A stretch of DNA of 8,018 nucleotides from DYGX01 sp035325905 (GCA_035325905.1 DAOKYY010000124.1:1-8018); one strand, 5' to 3'. Positions 1-7,700 are shown, counted from the first letter of the stretch. The notes: generated from the sequence alone by a model not told the origin. Numbers and translations: made by a program.

Positions 1-2751
1 GCTCTCGTCCATCGACGCCGAGGCGTAGTCGCGCACGGAGTTCTCCGGCAGCATCAGCGTCACGCCCGCGCTGGTCAGGCGTTCCTGGCGCGTCCTGGCG
101 CGGCTGAGCAGGCGGCGGGCCTCGGCGCTGTCCGGCAGGCGCTCGACCGCTGCCTCCAGCAGTTGCACCACCCGGTTAAGCTGGATCGTGTCGTTCATCA
201 GCATCCGGGCGAGTGAGACCAGCGTTTCCCCGATCGACGCCTGATCGCTCAGCTCGAAGGCGAGGTGCAGCGCGTGCCGGTAGGCGGACTGCGCGGCGGC
301 GTAATCGCCGCTTTCCTCCAGCACGCCGCCCAGGCGCGAGAGCACGTCGAAGGTCTGCCGCTGATCCCCGGCGGCCCGCGCCAGCGCCACTGCGCGGCGA
401 TAAGCGCGGCGCGCGTTGGGCCAGTCGAGCAGGCTGGCGTGCGCCTCGCCGAGCTTATCCAGCGCCCCGGCCAGCCCGTCCGCCTGCTGAACCCGCTCGA
501 AGATCGGGACGGCCTGCTCCAACACGGCGATTGCGTCTTCCGGGCGCCCGGTGTCGAGATAGAGCGCGGCGAGCTTGTCGAGCACCTGCCCGATCTCAGC
601 CCACGCCTCGCCGGGGCGCAGCGCGCGGATCGCCTCCTGGAACGCGATCTCCGCGCCCTCGGTCCGGCCAAGCTGGGCTTGCAGCTCGCCGAGCAGCATC
701 AGCAGCTTGCCTTCGCGCAGCGGATCGTTCAACTGATCGGCCAGCGCCATGCCGCGATCGACGTAATTGAGCACGTTCTCGTAATCGGATCGCTCCAGGC
801 TGAGCGCGGCCAGCGCCTCTAGCGCCGCCAGCTCGTCGCTGACGTTGCCGTTGGCGTGATACGTGTCGAGGGCCTGGGCGTAATAGGCGATCTTGCTCTC
901 AATGTCAGGCGCGCTGGCGGCGCCCTGCGCCAGATGGCGCCGCCGGGCCGCCTCGGCGCGAGAGACCGGCGCGGGCGCCGGTTGTTCTTCGGGCATCGAC
1001 GGCGGCGCGGCGTCCTCGACGGACGGCGCGGGTATTTCGATCGAGGCTTCGGCCTCTGGCTCTGGCTCAGCTTCGATCTCGACCGGCGCCTCGGCCTGCG
1101 CTTCAGGCTCCGCCTCGATCTCGACCGTCGCTTCAAACGGCTCTTCGACTGGCTCTTCGGCTGGCTCTTCCAGCTGCTCCTCAGCGAATTCCTCGACCGG
1201 CGCCTCGGCGATGTGCTCCAGCACCGAGGCCAGGTCCTCATACGCGGCGTTAGTTTCGTCCAGCGGCTCGATGCCGGTCGCGTAGTCCAGCCCGGCGGGC
1301 AGCGTATCCTGCTCCTGAGGCATCGGCTCGACTTCCGGCTCAGCTTCGGTCTCGGCTTCCGGTTCTGCTTCTAGCTCAATTGGCGGAACCGCCTCAGCGG
1401 CGGGCGGCGCTTCCTGGGGCGATGGCGGCCTCTCACCCGGCTCGATCACGTCTTCCGCGACCGGCTCGTGCGCCCACGCCAGCAGCGGCATACTGGCCGC
1501 CTGCGGCTCGTCGAGCAGGTGCCAGAGCCACTTCAGCTCGGTCTGGAAGCCGCGCGCCGCCGCGAAATCGTCGTCGCCGGACGGATCGAGGCGCAGGACC
1601 AGTTCCTCAAGCTGCTCAGTGCGGCCATGCCGGGCGGCGTAGCGCGCCGCCGCCAGCACCGCGCCGATCTCCGCCGCGAGCCGGTCGTGGCGGGCGGGGT
1701 CGTTGGCGGCGGTCTGTTGCTTGACATAACGCACCAGCCCGCTAAGCTGCCGGGCGCGCAAGGCGTCAAGCTGGTCGTTGCCGCGCAAGAACGCTTTGGC
1801 GAAATGGCGCACCAGCTCGTGCGCGCGGTAGGCCGGCTCGCCGTAGACCGGATAGCTCGCCGCGAAGCCGCGCTTGACCAGCTGGCGCAGCGCAGGGCGC
1901 AGAGTCTCTGCCGGGGTTTCGGCTACTTCGGCCAGCAGCGCCTCGCTCGCCCCGGCCCCGAACGTCGTGCCAAGCAGCAGCGTCGTCCCTTGCAGCGCAG
2001 GGGGCAGCAACCGATACGCCGCCAGGATAACTGCCAGCATACGGTTGACCGCGCCGCGCGGCAGATCGGGAAGCTGCGCGCGGAAGTCTTCCGGCGTGAC
2101 GCCAGAGGTCGCCAGCGCGTGCCCGGCAACCGTAATCGCCAGCGGGTAGCCGCCCGTCGCGCCGGCCACGCGGTTGATCTCGCCCACGTCGGCGTCCACA
2201 TCCGGCCCGGACAGCAGGATCAGCAGCGCCTCGCCGTCGTCATGAGTCAGCGGCTCGACCGCGTGGGTCTCCCACGGCCCCACGCCCCGGTGCGCGTGCG
2301 TCAGCAGGACGGGCAAATCGGCGCAGCACGCTTCCACGAATGCCCGCGCCGCCGGCAGATTCACCACGCCGTCGAGCACGATCAGCGGGCGCTGCGCGCG
2401 CAGCAGGTCGCGCACGATGGCGATGTGTTGCGCCTGGTCGCTATCCGGTAGCAGGACCGCGCCATACGCCCGCGCCACGCGCGCCAGCAGCGATCGCAGC
2501 GAGTCTTCGGCCAGGTCCAGCCACAAAACGCCGCCCTCTGCCCCGGCCCGCTCGGCGGCGACCGCCGCGGCCAGCGCGGACTTGCCGCTGCCGGGCGCGC
2601 CGTAGAGCAGGATCGGGCGGTTGGCTTTGAGCGCCAGATGCACCGCCGCGATATCCGAATCGCGGCCCAGCATCAGGTCTGGAGGCCGCACCGGCAGTTG
2701 ATCGGGGTCATGCAAGGGCGCGTTATGTGGGGCAACAGACGGTTGGCTCAT
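1..2751 (-). CDS. STAND/NB-ARC-like P-loop ATPase with acidic linker and C-terminal TPR repeats (partial, C-terminus off the left edge)
   Basis: The frame is open from ATG at 2751 to the left edge: 917 codons, no stop, C-terminus missing. The start follows an in-frame stop at 2803-2805, with GGAAGG about 11 nt upstream. Seen in order: a short Pro-rich tail; an LGRDSDI entry motif near residue 28; Walker A GAPGSGKS (51-58); Walker B LIVLDGV (123-129); LLTHAHR (149-155), where NB-ARC proteins have a sensor; GGYPLAI (200-206), equivalent to the GLPLA motif; and a winged-helix-like segment ending in AHELVRHFAKAFL (310-322). Residues about 430-600 form an acidic Glu/Pro/Ala linker, and 638-877 hold six indel-free 40-residue TPRs. 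STAND ATPases are ATP-driven switches in which repeats sense a ligand or partner; known examples include transcription regulators and anti-phage sensors. No N-terminal effector domain is present, so output may lie past the edge or work by protein contact. There is no signal peptide or membrane segment, so it is probably cytoplasmic. The ATPase class is secure; the cellular role is unknown. Confidence 0.9.
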   Translation of the reverse strand, partial: MSQPSVAPHNAPLHDPDQLPVRPPDLMLGRDSDIAAVHLALKANRPILLYGAPGSGKSALAAAVAAERAGAEGGVLWLDLAEDSLRSLLARVARAYGAVLLPDSDQAQHIAIVRDLLRAQRPLIVLDGVVNLPAARAFVEACCADLPVLLTHAHRGVGPWETHAVEPLTHDDGEALLILLSGPDVDADVGEINRVAGATGGYPLAITVAGHALATSGVTPEDFRAQLPDLPRGAVNRMLAVILAAYRLLPPALQGTTLLLGTTFGAGASEALLAEVAETPAETLRPALRQLVKRGFAASYPVYGEPAYRAHELVRHFAKAFLRGNDQLDALRARQLSGLVRYVKQQTAANDPARHDRLAAEIGAVLAAARYAARHGRTEQLEELVLRLDPSGDDDFAAARGFQTELKWLWHLLDEPQAASMPLLAWAHEPVAEDVIEPGERPPSPQEAPPAAEAVPPIELEAEPEAETEAEPEVEPMPQEQDTLPAGLDYATGIEPLDETNAAYEDLASVLEHIAEAPVEEFAEEQLEEPAEEPVEEPFEATVEIEAEPEAQAEAPVEIEAEPEPEAEASIEIPAPSVEDAAPPSMPEEQPAPAPVSRAEAARRRHLAQGAASAPDIESKIAYYAQALDTYHANGNVSDELAALEALAALSLERSDYENVLNYVDRGMALADQLNDPLREGKLLMLLGELQAQLGRTEGAEIAFQEAIRALRPGEAWAEIGQVLDKLAALYLDTGRPEDAIAVLEQAVPIFERVQQADGLAGALDKLGEAHASLLDWPNARRAYRRAVALARAAGDQRQTFDVLSRLGGVLEESGDYAAAQSAYRHALHLAFELSDQASIGETLVSLARMLMNDTIQLNRVVQLLEAAVERLPDSAEARRLLSRARTRQERLTSAGVTLMLPENSVRDYASASMDES
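138..840 (-). repeat. TPR array: six contiguous 40-residue units (120-bp period)
   Basis: Residues 638-877 of the minus-strand ATPase split without any indel into six units of exactly 40 residues: 638-677, 678-717, 718-757, 758-797, 798-837 and 838-877. Each has the helix-turn-helix pattern of a TPR, with small and aromatic residues in register, for example LGELQAQLGRTEGAEIAFQEA and LGGVLEESGDYAAAQSAYRHA read in their shared frame. The 40-residue period is longer than the canonical 34 and resembles the kinesin-light-chain-like TPR variant. The first and last units are the most divergent. A further helical stretch follows (878-895) and the array may continue past the edge. Confidence 0.8.
1024..1131 (-). 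repeat. 42-bp in-frame tandem repeat (14-residue acidic unit, about 2.6 copies) in the ATPase linker
   Basis: Within the linker of the minus-strand ATPase, residues 541-554, 555-568 and 569-576 repeat a 14-residue unit of the type A-x-V-E-I-E-A-E-P-E. The first two copies are nearly identical and the third is degenerate and cut short. At DNA level the 13-mer TCGATCTCGACCG occurs at 1073-1085 and again at 1115-1127, exactly 42 bp apart, which fits duplication in multiples of a codon. The unit is acidic and probably disordered. Confidence 0.8.
1139..1170 (-). repeat. 12-bp tandem repeat (EEPx unit, 3 copies) in the ATPase linker
   Basis: On the plus strand GGCTCTTC recurs at 1139, 1151 and 1163, a 12-bp period. 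On the coding strand this reads as consecutive E-E-P-x tetrapeptides around residues 528-538. It adjoins the 42-bp repeat, so the linker looks built by successive short duplications. Confidence 0.8.
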
Positions 2752-2964
2752 GGGAGAGGCTGCCTTCCGAACCAGGGCGCAGAGCTGCGTGCCGAAACGG
2801 ATTTAAGAGCAGTATAGCAGAAGCGGGAAGCTTCGACTAGCAGCGGGAGTCCTGGCCTGCTGGCGGCAAAACGCCCGGCGGAGAAGCGCCAGGCGAGCGA
2901 GATTAAGGATGGTTGAGAACGATCTTCAGCGTCGAAACAACGGGGGTGGAGCGGAGTCGCCTTG
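2752..2964. other. intergenic region between the ATPase and Trm112-like genes
   Basis: This 213-bp gap separates two minus-strand genes. It holds the candidate -10 element at 2811-2819 and a weak inverted repeat CTGGCG/CGCCAG (2860-2865 and 2887-2892, 21-nt loop) downstream of the Trm112-like gene. The hairpin has no T tract on the minus strand, so I do not call it a terminator. No credible coding frame was found; open frames here continue as shadows of the flanking genes. Confidence 0.5.
2811..2819 (-). promoter_or_regulatory. candidate extended -10 promoter for the ATPase gene
   Basis: On the minus strand TGCTATACT (2819 to 2811) combines a TATACT -10 hexamer, 5 of 6 matches to consensus, with the TGn extension. 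No good -35 hexamer lies 16-18 bp upstream, which an extended -10 can tolerate. Transcription would start near 2804, leaving a leader of about 50 nt before the ATG at 2751. Inferred from sequence only. Confidence 0.45.
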
Positions 2965-3228
2965 CTAGTTGTCGTCGGGCGGCGGCACCGGCAGATCTTC
3001 GACCGCCACGTCCTTATATTTCTCACCGACTTCGACCAGCATCACCGGGATGCCGTCGCGGATCGGGTACTTGTAGCCCGAATCCGCCGAGACCAGCCAG
3101 CAGCCGTGCACCAGCTCCAGGCGGCCGGGATCGTCGCCGCGATCAGTGTAGTGGACCGCCACCGGGCAGCGCAGAATTTCCAGCAGGTCCGCGCTGATAG
3201 GGGCGTTTTGCATGTTTTCGTCGGCCAT
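2965..3228 (-). CDS. Trm112/UPF0434-like small protein
   Basis: An 87-residue protein starting at ATG 3228 and ending with TAG at 2965-2967. The frame is open further upstream, but this ATG has GAGGA about 9 nt before it and a promoter at the right distance, so it is preferred. The family signature is clear: LLEILRCPV (residues 15-23) near the N-terminus and the hallmark YPIRDGIPVML (54-64). Trm112-like proteins are short zinc-ribbon-type folds; the eukaryotic and archaeal members activate methyltransferases, while bacterial UPF0434/YcaR members are poorly characterised. Here the usual CPxC is CPVA, and only two cysteines remain (C21 and C43), so the normal four-cysteine zinc site cannot form. 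An insertion-like segment (YTDRGDDPGR, 27-36) sits where the zinc knuckle would be. The C-terminus is acidic and Pro-rich. Family call is firm; partner unknown. Confidence 0.88.
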   Translation of the reverse strand: MADENMQNAPISADLLEILRCPVAVHYTDRGDDPGRLELVHGCWLVSADSGYKYPIRDGIPVMLVEVGEKYKDVAVEDLPVPPPDDN

Positions 3229-3270
3229 GCGGCAGTGTCCTCGTCTGGGTACCTGCGTGTTAACAGCCTT

Positions 3271-3299
3271 AGTATAGCGGCGCGCGGCAGAGGCGTCAA
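3271..3299 (-). promoter_or_regulatory. sigma70-type promoter for the Trm112-like gene
   Basis: Reading the minus strand, TTGACG (3299 to 3294) and TATACT (3276 to 3271) each match 5 of 6 consensus bases and are separated by exactly 17 bp. The start would be near 3264, giving a leader of about 35 nt that includes the GAGGA ribosome binding site. This is the best promoter match in the window. Confidence 0.7.
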
Positions 3300-3368
3300 A
3301 ACTCAGGCGCGCGCCGGGTGGCACGCCCCTCGTCGGGACGGTACACTTGGGGCCGTGCAGACACGCCT

Positions 3369-3375
3369 GAAGGAG
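3369..3375 (+). promoter_or_regulatory. ribosome binding site GAAGGAG that fixes the hydrolase start
   Basis: GAAGGAG lies 6 nt before ATG 3382. The open frame extends far upstream, so this strong Shine-Dalgarno match, together with the alpha/beta hydrolase fold beginning directly after, decides the start. Confidence 0.8.
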
Positions 3376-3381
3376 CGCGCG

Positions 3382-4149
3382 ATGCCGTCGGTCAACCTTC
3401 CAGATGGCACGCTGTATTACGCCGAAAAACGCGGCGCGGGGGCCGATCAGCCGCCGCTGGCGCTGGTGCACGGCGCGGGCGGCTCGCACGTCGATTGGGC
3501 GCCGGAGCTGCGCCGCCTGCGCGGCGCGCGCGTGATCGCGCTCGACCTGCCCGGCCACGGCAAATCGAGCGCGCCAGGGCGCGATAGCATCCCGGCCTAC
3601 GCGCGCGACGTGATCGCCCTGCTCGACGCGCTGGCGATCCCGCGCGCCGTGATCGCCGGGCACAGCATGGGCGGCGCGGTCGCGCAGCAGGTGGCGCTCG
3701 ACTGGCCGGATCGCGTCGCGGGGCTGGTGCTGCTCGGCACGGGTAGCAAGCTGCCGGTCGATCCGGCGCTGCCCGATCGCATTGTCAACGAGCCGGAGGC
3801 CGCGCTCGACTGGCTGGTCGAGTGGGCGTGGCACCCCTCGGCGTCGGACGAAATGCGGGCGTTGGGCCGGGCGCTGTTCGCCGCCACGCCGCGCGAGGTC
3901 GTGCGCGACGACTACCGCGCCTGCCAGGCGTTCGACGTGCGCGCCCGGCTGGAGCAGATCGCCGCCCCGGCGCTGGTCGTCGGCGCGGAAGACGACCGCA
4001 TGGTCCCGCTGAAGTTCAGCCGCACCCTGGCCGAGCGCATTCCCGGCGCGCGGCTGGTCGTGATCGAAGGCGCGGGGCATATGTTCCCGCTGGAAAAAGC
4101 GCCGCAGGTCGCCTCGGCGATCGAGGGCTGGTTGGCGGAGCAGCGATGA
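3382..4149 (+). CDS. alpha/beta-fold hydrolase
   Basis: A 255-residue protein, normal for a single-domain alpha/beta hydrolase of the esterase/lipase type. Visible landmarks: the oxyanion-hole motif HGAGG (30-34), the LDLPGHGKSS strand-turn (54-63), the nucleophile elbow GHSMGG with catalytic Ser95, an acidic residue in GAEDDRMVP (Asp204 or Asp205), and the catalytic His233 in GAGHMFPLEKA. All three members of the Ser-Asp-His triad are therefore present, with a helical lid between about 125 and 185. It would hydrolyse an ester, lactone or similar bond in the cytoplasm, as no signal peptide is seen. Exact substrate cannot be read from sequence; this fold also includes C-C hydrolases and haloperoxidase-like enzymes. 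Its stop overlaps the next gene by 4 bp (ATGA), indicating translational coupling. Codon use matches its neighbours. Confidence 0.92.
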   Translation: MPSVNLPDGTLYYAEKRGAGADQPPLALVHGAGGSHVDWAPELRRLRGARVIALDLPGHGKSSAPGRDSIPAYARDVIALLDALAIPRAVIAGHSMGGAVAQQVALDWPDRVAGLVLLGTGSKLPVDPALPDRIVNEPEAALDWLVEWAWHPSASDEMRALGRALFAATPREVVRDDYRACQAFDVRARLEQIAAPALVVGAEDDRMVPLKFSRTLAERIPGARLVVIEGAGHMFPLEKAPQVASAIEGWLAEQR

Positions 4150-4640
4150 TCAGAACCTTACGCTGGCTCGTAAATCTCGCCGTGCGCTGGGGCGGAGTCG
4201 CCGCCGCCGAGCGCACGCTGCGCGTCGCGGCGAGCGCCGTGCCCGACCGCACCAACCGCGCCGAGACCCGCGTCTTCAACATCACCGGGCCAACGACGGT
4301 CTACGTGCGCGGCAGCCAGTGCCGTGTCGCCGTGTCTCGCGGCGAGGCGCGCAAGGTCGTCGTCCGGTCCAACCTGGTGCGCGCCTTCGGGCTGGAGCTG
4401 GCCGCCGAGCAGGACGACGCCGGGGTGTACATCGTCGCCCGGCAAAAGCGTGTTGTCGGCAAGCTGTCCCGCGCGGAGTTCTCGCTCGAAGTGCCCGCCG
4501 AGACGCATCTGGTCTTTCGTCTCACGCCCGGCGACGTGATCCTGCATGACCTCGACGGGATGCTGGAGCTGCCGGCAAGCGTGCTGGCGCAGGCCGGGGC
4601 CGCGCCCGCCACGCCCGCCGAACCGACGCCGGAGACCTGA
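4146..4640 (+). CDS. hypothetical beta-rich protein, DUF4097 (putative adhesin)-like
   Basis: A 164-residue protein whose ATG overlaps the hydrolase TGA (ATGA at 4146-4149), with GGAG 5 nt upstream, so it is translated from the same message. The N-terminal 30 residues form a basic, mildly hydrophobic helix (LRWLVNLAVRWGGVAAA) that is too polar for a confident membrane segment or signal peptide. From about residue 42 to 142 the sequence alternates hydrophobic and polar residues as short beta strands, ending with EFSLEVPAETHLVF and the turn GDVILHDLDGMLEL. That pattern resembles the repeated strand units of DUF4097 proteins, whose function is not established. The last 15 residues are a Pro/Ala/Glu tail. 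It is much shorter than many DUF4097 members, so it may be a minimal version. The family link rests on pattern only. Confidence 0.8.
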   Translation: MIRTLRWLVNLAVRWGGVAAAERTLRVAASAVPDRTNRAETRVFNITGPTTVYVRGSQCRVAVSRGEARKVVVRSNLVRAFGLELAAEQDDAGVYIVARQKRVVGKLSRAEFSLEVPAETHLVFRLTPGDVILHDLDGMLELPASVLAQAGAAPATPAEPTPET

Positions 4641-4702
4641 GCCGCTACGGTCGATCCATCAAGAGTATTGTTTTGCGCCCCGCCTTGTGCACATCGCCGT
4701 TT

Positions 4703-4706
4703 GGAG
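4703..4706 (+). promoter_or_regulatory. ribosome binding site GGAG that fixes the mannosidase start
   Basis: GGAG is 7 nt before ATG 4714. The frame stays open back to 4546, overlapping the upstream gene, but that extension is Arg/Pro/Trp/Cys-rich and unlike any mannosidase N-terminus, so ATG 4714 is chosen. The 73-nt gap before it shows no convincing promoter or terminator. Confidence 0.75.
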
Positions 4707-4713
4707 CCGCTGC

Positions 4714-7700
4714 ATGTACCTGACGTTTGAAAAACTGACCGAGCTAGCCAAGCACCTTTCCGCCACCCTTTACCGCGACGCCGTCCCGCTGACCGGCTGG
4801 CAGATCGTCGACGATCTGGACTATGGCGTACCGCTGCCGCCCGACGGCGATCCGGCCTGGCAGCCCTTGCCGGACGGCGGGCTATGGTCGGGGCGGCTGC
4901 GCTGGGCCTGGATGAAGACCCGCGCGACCATTCCGGCGGCGTTCGCGGGCCGGCCCGCCGTCCTGCGCCTGCAGTTCGAGGCCCTACCCAACCGGCCAGG
5001 CACCGAGGTTTTCAGCCCGCCGGAGGCGCTGGTCACGGTGCGCGGCCTGGAGACGCCGCCCCAGACCATCGACCTGATCCATCACGACGTCTGGCTGGCC
5101 GAGGAAGCGCCCGCCGGGCAGCGGTTAGAGATCGTGCTCGACATGTTCGGCGGCAGCTCGATGGAAGCCGGGCACCGGGTGCGCTTCCGCCGCGCCGAGC
5201 TGGCCTGGATCGACCGCGAGACCGAGGCGCTGTACTGGGACGCGCGCGTCCTGCTCGACACTATCGCCGCGCTGCCCGAGGCCGCGCCGGAGCGTGGCGC
5301 CCTGCTGCGCGCGCTGAACGACGCGTTCGGCGCGATCGACTGGCGCAACCCCGGCGACGACGCCTTCAACGCAGGGGTTCGCCGCGCGCTGAGCGACCTG
5401 CGCGCGCACGTATTCGAGCCGAGCGGCGTTGACGACCCGCGCGCGCCGCGTCCGCAGATTCACGCGCTCGGCCACGCGCATATCGACGTGGAATGGCTCT
5501 GGCCGCTGGACGTGACGCGCGGCAAGACCGAGCGCACCTTCTCGACCGCGCTGGCGCTGATGGATCGCTTCCCCGGCTACACCTTCACGCAGAGCCAGCC
5601 GCAGCTTTACCAGCTTCTGGCCGAGACGCGCCCGGATATCTTCGAGCGCGTGCTGGACCGCGTGCGCGAGGGCCGGGTCAACCCAACCGGCGCGACCTGG
5701 GTCGAGCCGGACACCAACCTGCCGGGCGGCGAGGCGCTGGTGCGCCAGTTCCTGTTCGGGATGCGCTATTTCGAGCGCGCGCTGGGCGTCCGGCCTGAGG
5801 TGTTGTGGCTGCCGGATGTCTTCGGCTATAGCGCGGCGCTGCCCCAGATCATGCGGCTGGCGGGCGTGCGCTACTTCTTCACCAGCAAGCTCAGCTGGAA
5901 CCAGTACACCGAATACCCCTACGACACCTTCTGGTGGGAAGGGCTGGACGGCTCGCGCGTGCTGACCCAGCTTGCCACCACGCCGGACACTGACGCCGAG
6001 GCGCAGGGCATCCGCCGCAACACCTATGGCGCGCGCATGACGCCGGGCGAGGTTCTGCGCACCTGGACGCTCTACAAGCAGAAGCCCTACAACCACCACC
6101 TGCCTATCGCTTACGGCCTGGGCGATGGCGGCGGCGGCCCCTCGCCGGAGATGGTCCAGCGCGCGCGCCGCATGGCCGACCTGCCGGGCCTGCCGCAGGT
6201 GCGCTTCAGCACCGCCGAGGACTTCTTCCACGCGCTGGAAGCGACTGTTCCGGACGACCTGCCGCGCTGGGTAGGCGAGCTGTACTTCCAGCTTCACCGG
6301 GGGACGTTCACCAGCCAGGCGCGGACCAAGCGTTTCAACCGCAAGACCGAAACGCTGTTGCACAGCGCCGAGGCCCTGAGCGCGCTGGCGCACTGGCTCG
6401 GCGCGCCGTACCCGCAGGACGCGCTCAACGCCGCCTGGGAGATCGTGCTGCTGCACCAGTTCCACGACATCCTGCCTGGCAGCAGCATCCGCGAAGTCTA
6501 CGAAGAAGTCGAGGCCCGCTACGAGCGCGCGCAGGACCTAGCGTATGGCGCCCTCGATGGCGCGCTGGAGGCCATCGCGGCGCGGATTGAGAGCGGCGAT
6601 CAGCCCGCGTTTGCGGTATTCAACACGCTGGGAACCCCGCTCGGCGGCCCGGTCGAGCTGGAGCTGCCCGGCGCGGGTCCGGCGGCGGTCGTCGCGCCGG
6701 ACGGCGCGCGCCTGCCCGTCCAGTGGATTGACGAGGCGGCGCGTCACGCGCTGATTCTGCCCGCCGATGTGCCCGCCTATGGCTACCGCCGCTACGCCGT
6801 CGAAGCAGCACACGATATGGCCCCGGTCGCGCGCGCGGTCCAGGCTGCGCCGGACGCGCTCGACAACGGTCTGATCCGCGCCGAGTTCGACGGGCAGGGG
6901 CGGCTGGTGCGCCTCTATGACCACGAGCACGGGCGCGACGTGCTGGCCGAGGGCGAGACCGGCAACCAGCTTCGGGCCTACGTCGATCGCCCGCACGAAT
7001 GGGAAGCCTGGGACATCGAAGCGTATGTGCAGGATCAGGGCTGGCCGGTCGAGCCAGTCAGCGCGCGGCTGATCGAGGCCGGGCCGCTGCGCGCGACGCT
7101 CGAAGTCGAGTACGCCTTCAACCGCTCGCGCCTCACGCAGCGGATCAGCCTGCTGGCCGGGGGGCGCACGCTGACCTTCGAGACCGATGTGGACTGGCAT
7201 GAGCGCCGGACGCTGCTGCGCGCGCATTTCCCGCTGGCGATCCGCGCGCCCGAAGCGACCTACGAGATCCAGTTTGGCGCGCTGACACGGCCCACCCACC
7301 AGAACACCGCCTGGGACCAGGCGCGGCATGAGGTTCCGGCCCAACAGTGGGCGGACCTGTCCGAAGCGGGCTACGGCGTGGCGCTGCTCAACGACTGCAA
7401 ATACGGTCACAGCACGCAAGGGCACATCCTGACGCTGAGCCTGCTGCGCGCCACGATGTACCCCGACCCGGAGGCGGACCAGGGCGCGCACAGCTTCACC
7501 TACGCGCTGCTGCCGCACGGCGGCGACTGGCGCGGCGACGTGATCGCCCAGGCGCGGCGGCTGAATCACCCGCTGCTGGTCCAGGCCATCGAGCCGGGCG
7601 GCGCGGGGTTGCCAGCGGAGTTCTCGCTCGTAACCTGCGACGCGCCAGGCGCGCAGATCGACACCATCAAGCGCGCCGAGGATAGCGACGACCTGATCGT

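Larger units (their letters stand above)
3229..3381. other. divergent intergenic region
   Basis: A 153-bp gap lies between the Trm112-like gene (left, minus) and the hydrolase (right, plus). It contains the minus-strand promoter at 3271-3299, a perfect 10-bp palindrome GGCGCGCGCC at 3306-3315 just upstream of the -35, and a related GGCGCGCG at 3279-3286 inside the promoter spacer. No equally good plus-strand promoter was found; TACACT at 3342-3347 is a weak -10 without a matching -35. Confidence 0.55.

Noticed and set aside
1468..2451. Plus-strand open frame of 327 codons opposite the ATPase
   Set aside because: It lies opposite the NTPase and winged-helix-like modules whose motifs are clear; composition (Arg, Gln, Ala) is typical of antisense frames in GC-rich DNA.
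2860..2892. Inverted repeat CTGGCG/CGCCAG as terminator of the Trm112-like gene
   Set aside because: Six-base stem with a 21-nt loop and no T tract on the transcribed side; such short matches are common in GC-rich DNA.
3279..3315. GGCGCGCG repeats near the Trm112-like promoter as operator sites
   Set aside because: Alternating GC words occur often by chance at this base composition, and the two copies are not otherwise alike.
3342..3347. TACACT as a plus-strand -10 element for the hydrolase cluster
   Set aside because: Only 4 of 6 matches and no acceptable -35 16-18 bp upstream; not strong enough to list as a promoter.
3229..4080. N-terminal extension of the Trm112-like frame across the hydrolase gene
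   Set aside because: The upstream part is antisense to the hydrolase and lacks motifs; the promoter and GAGGA site place the start at 3228.
4546..4713. Upstream extension of the mannosidase frame
   Set aside because: It overlaps the preceding gene, is Arg/Pro/Cys-rich and unlike mannosidase N-termini; ATG 4714 has a proper ribosome binding site.
5125..6465. Open frame of 446 codons on the minus strand opposite the catalytic domain
   Set aside because: Antisense shadow of the GH38 core; Arg/Ala/Gln/His-rich, no domain, no plausible ribosome binding site.
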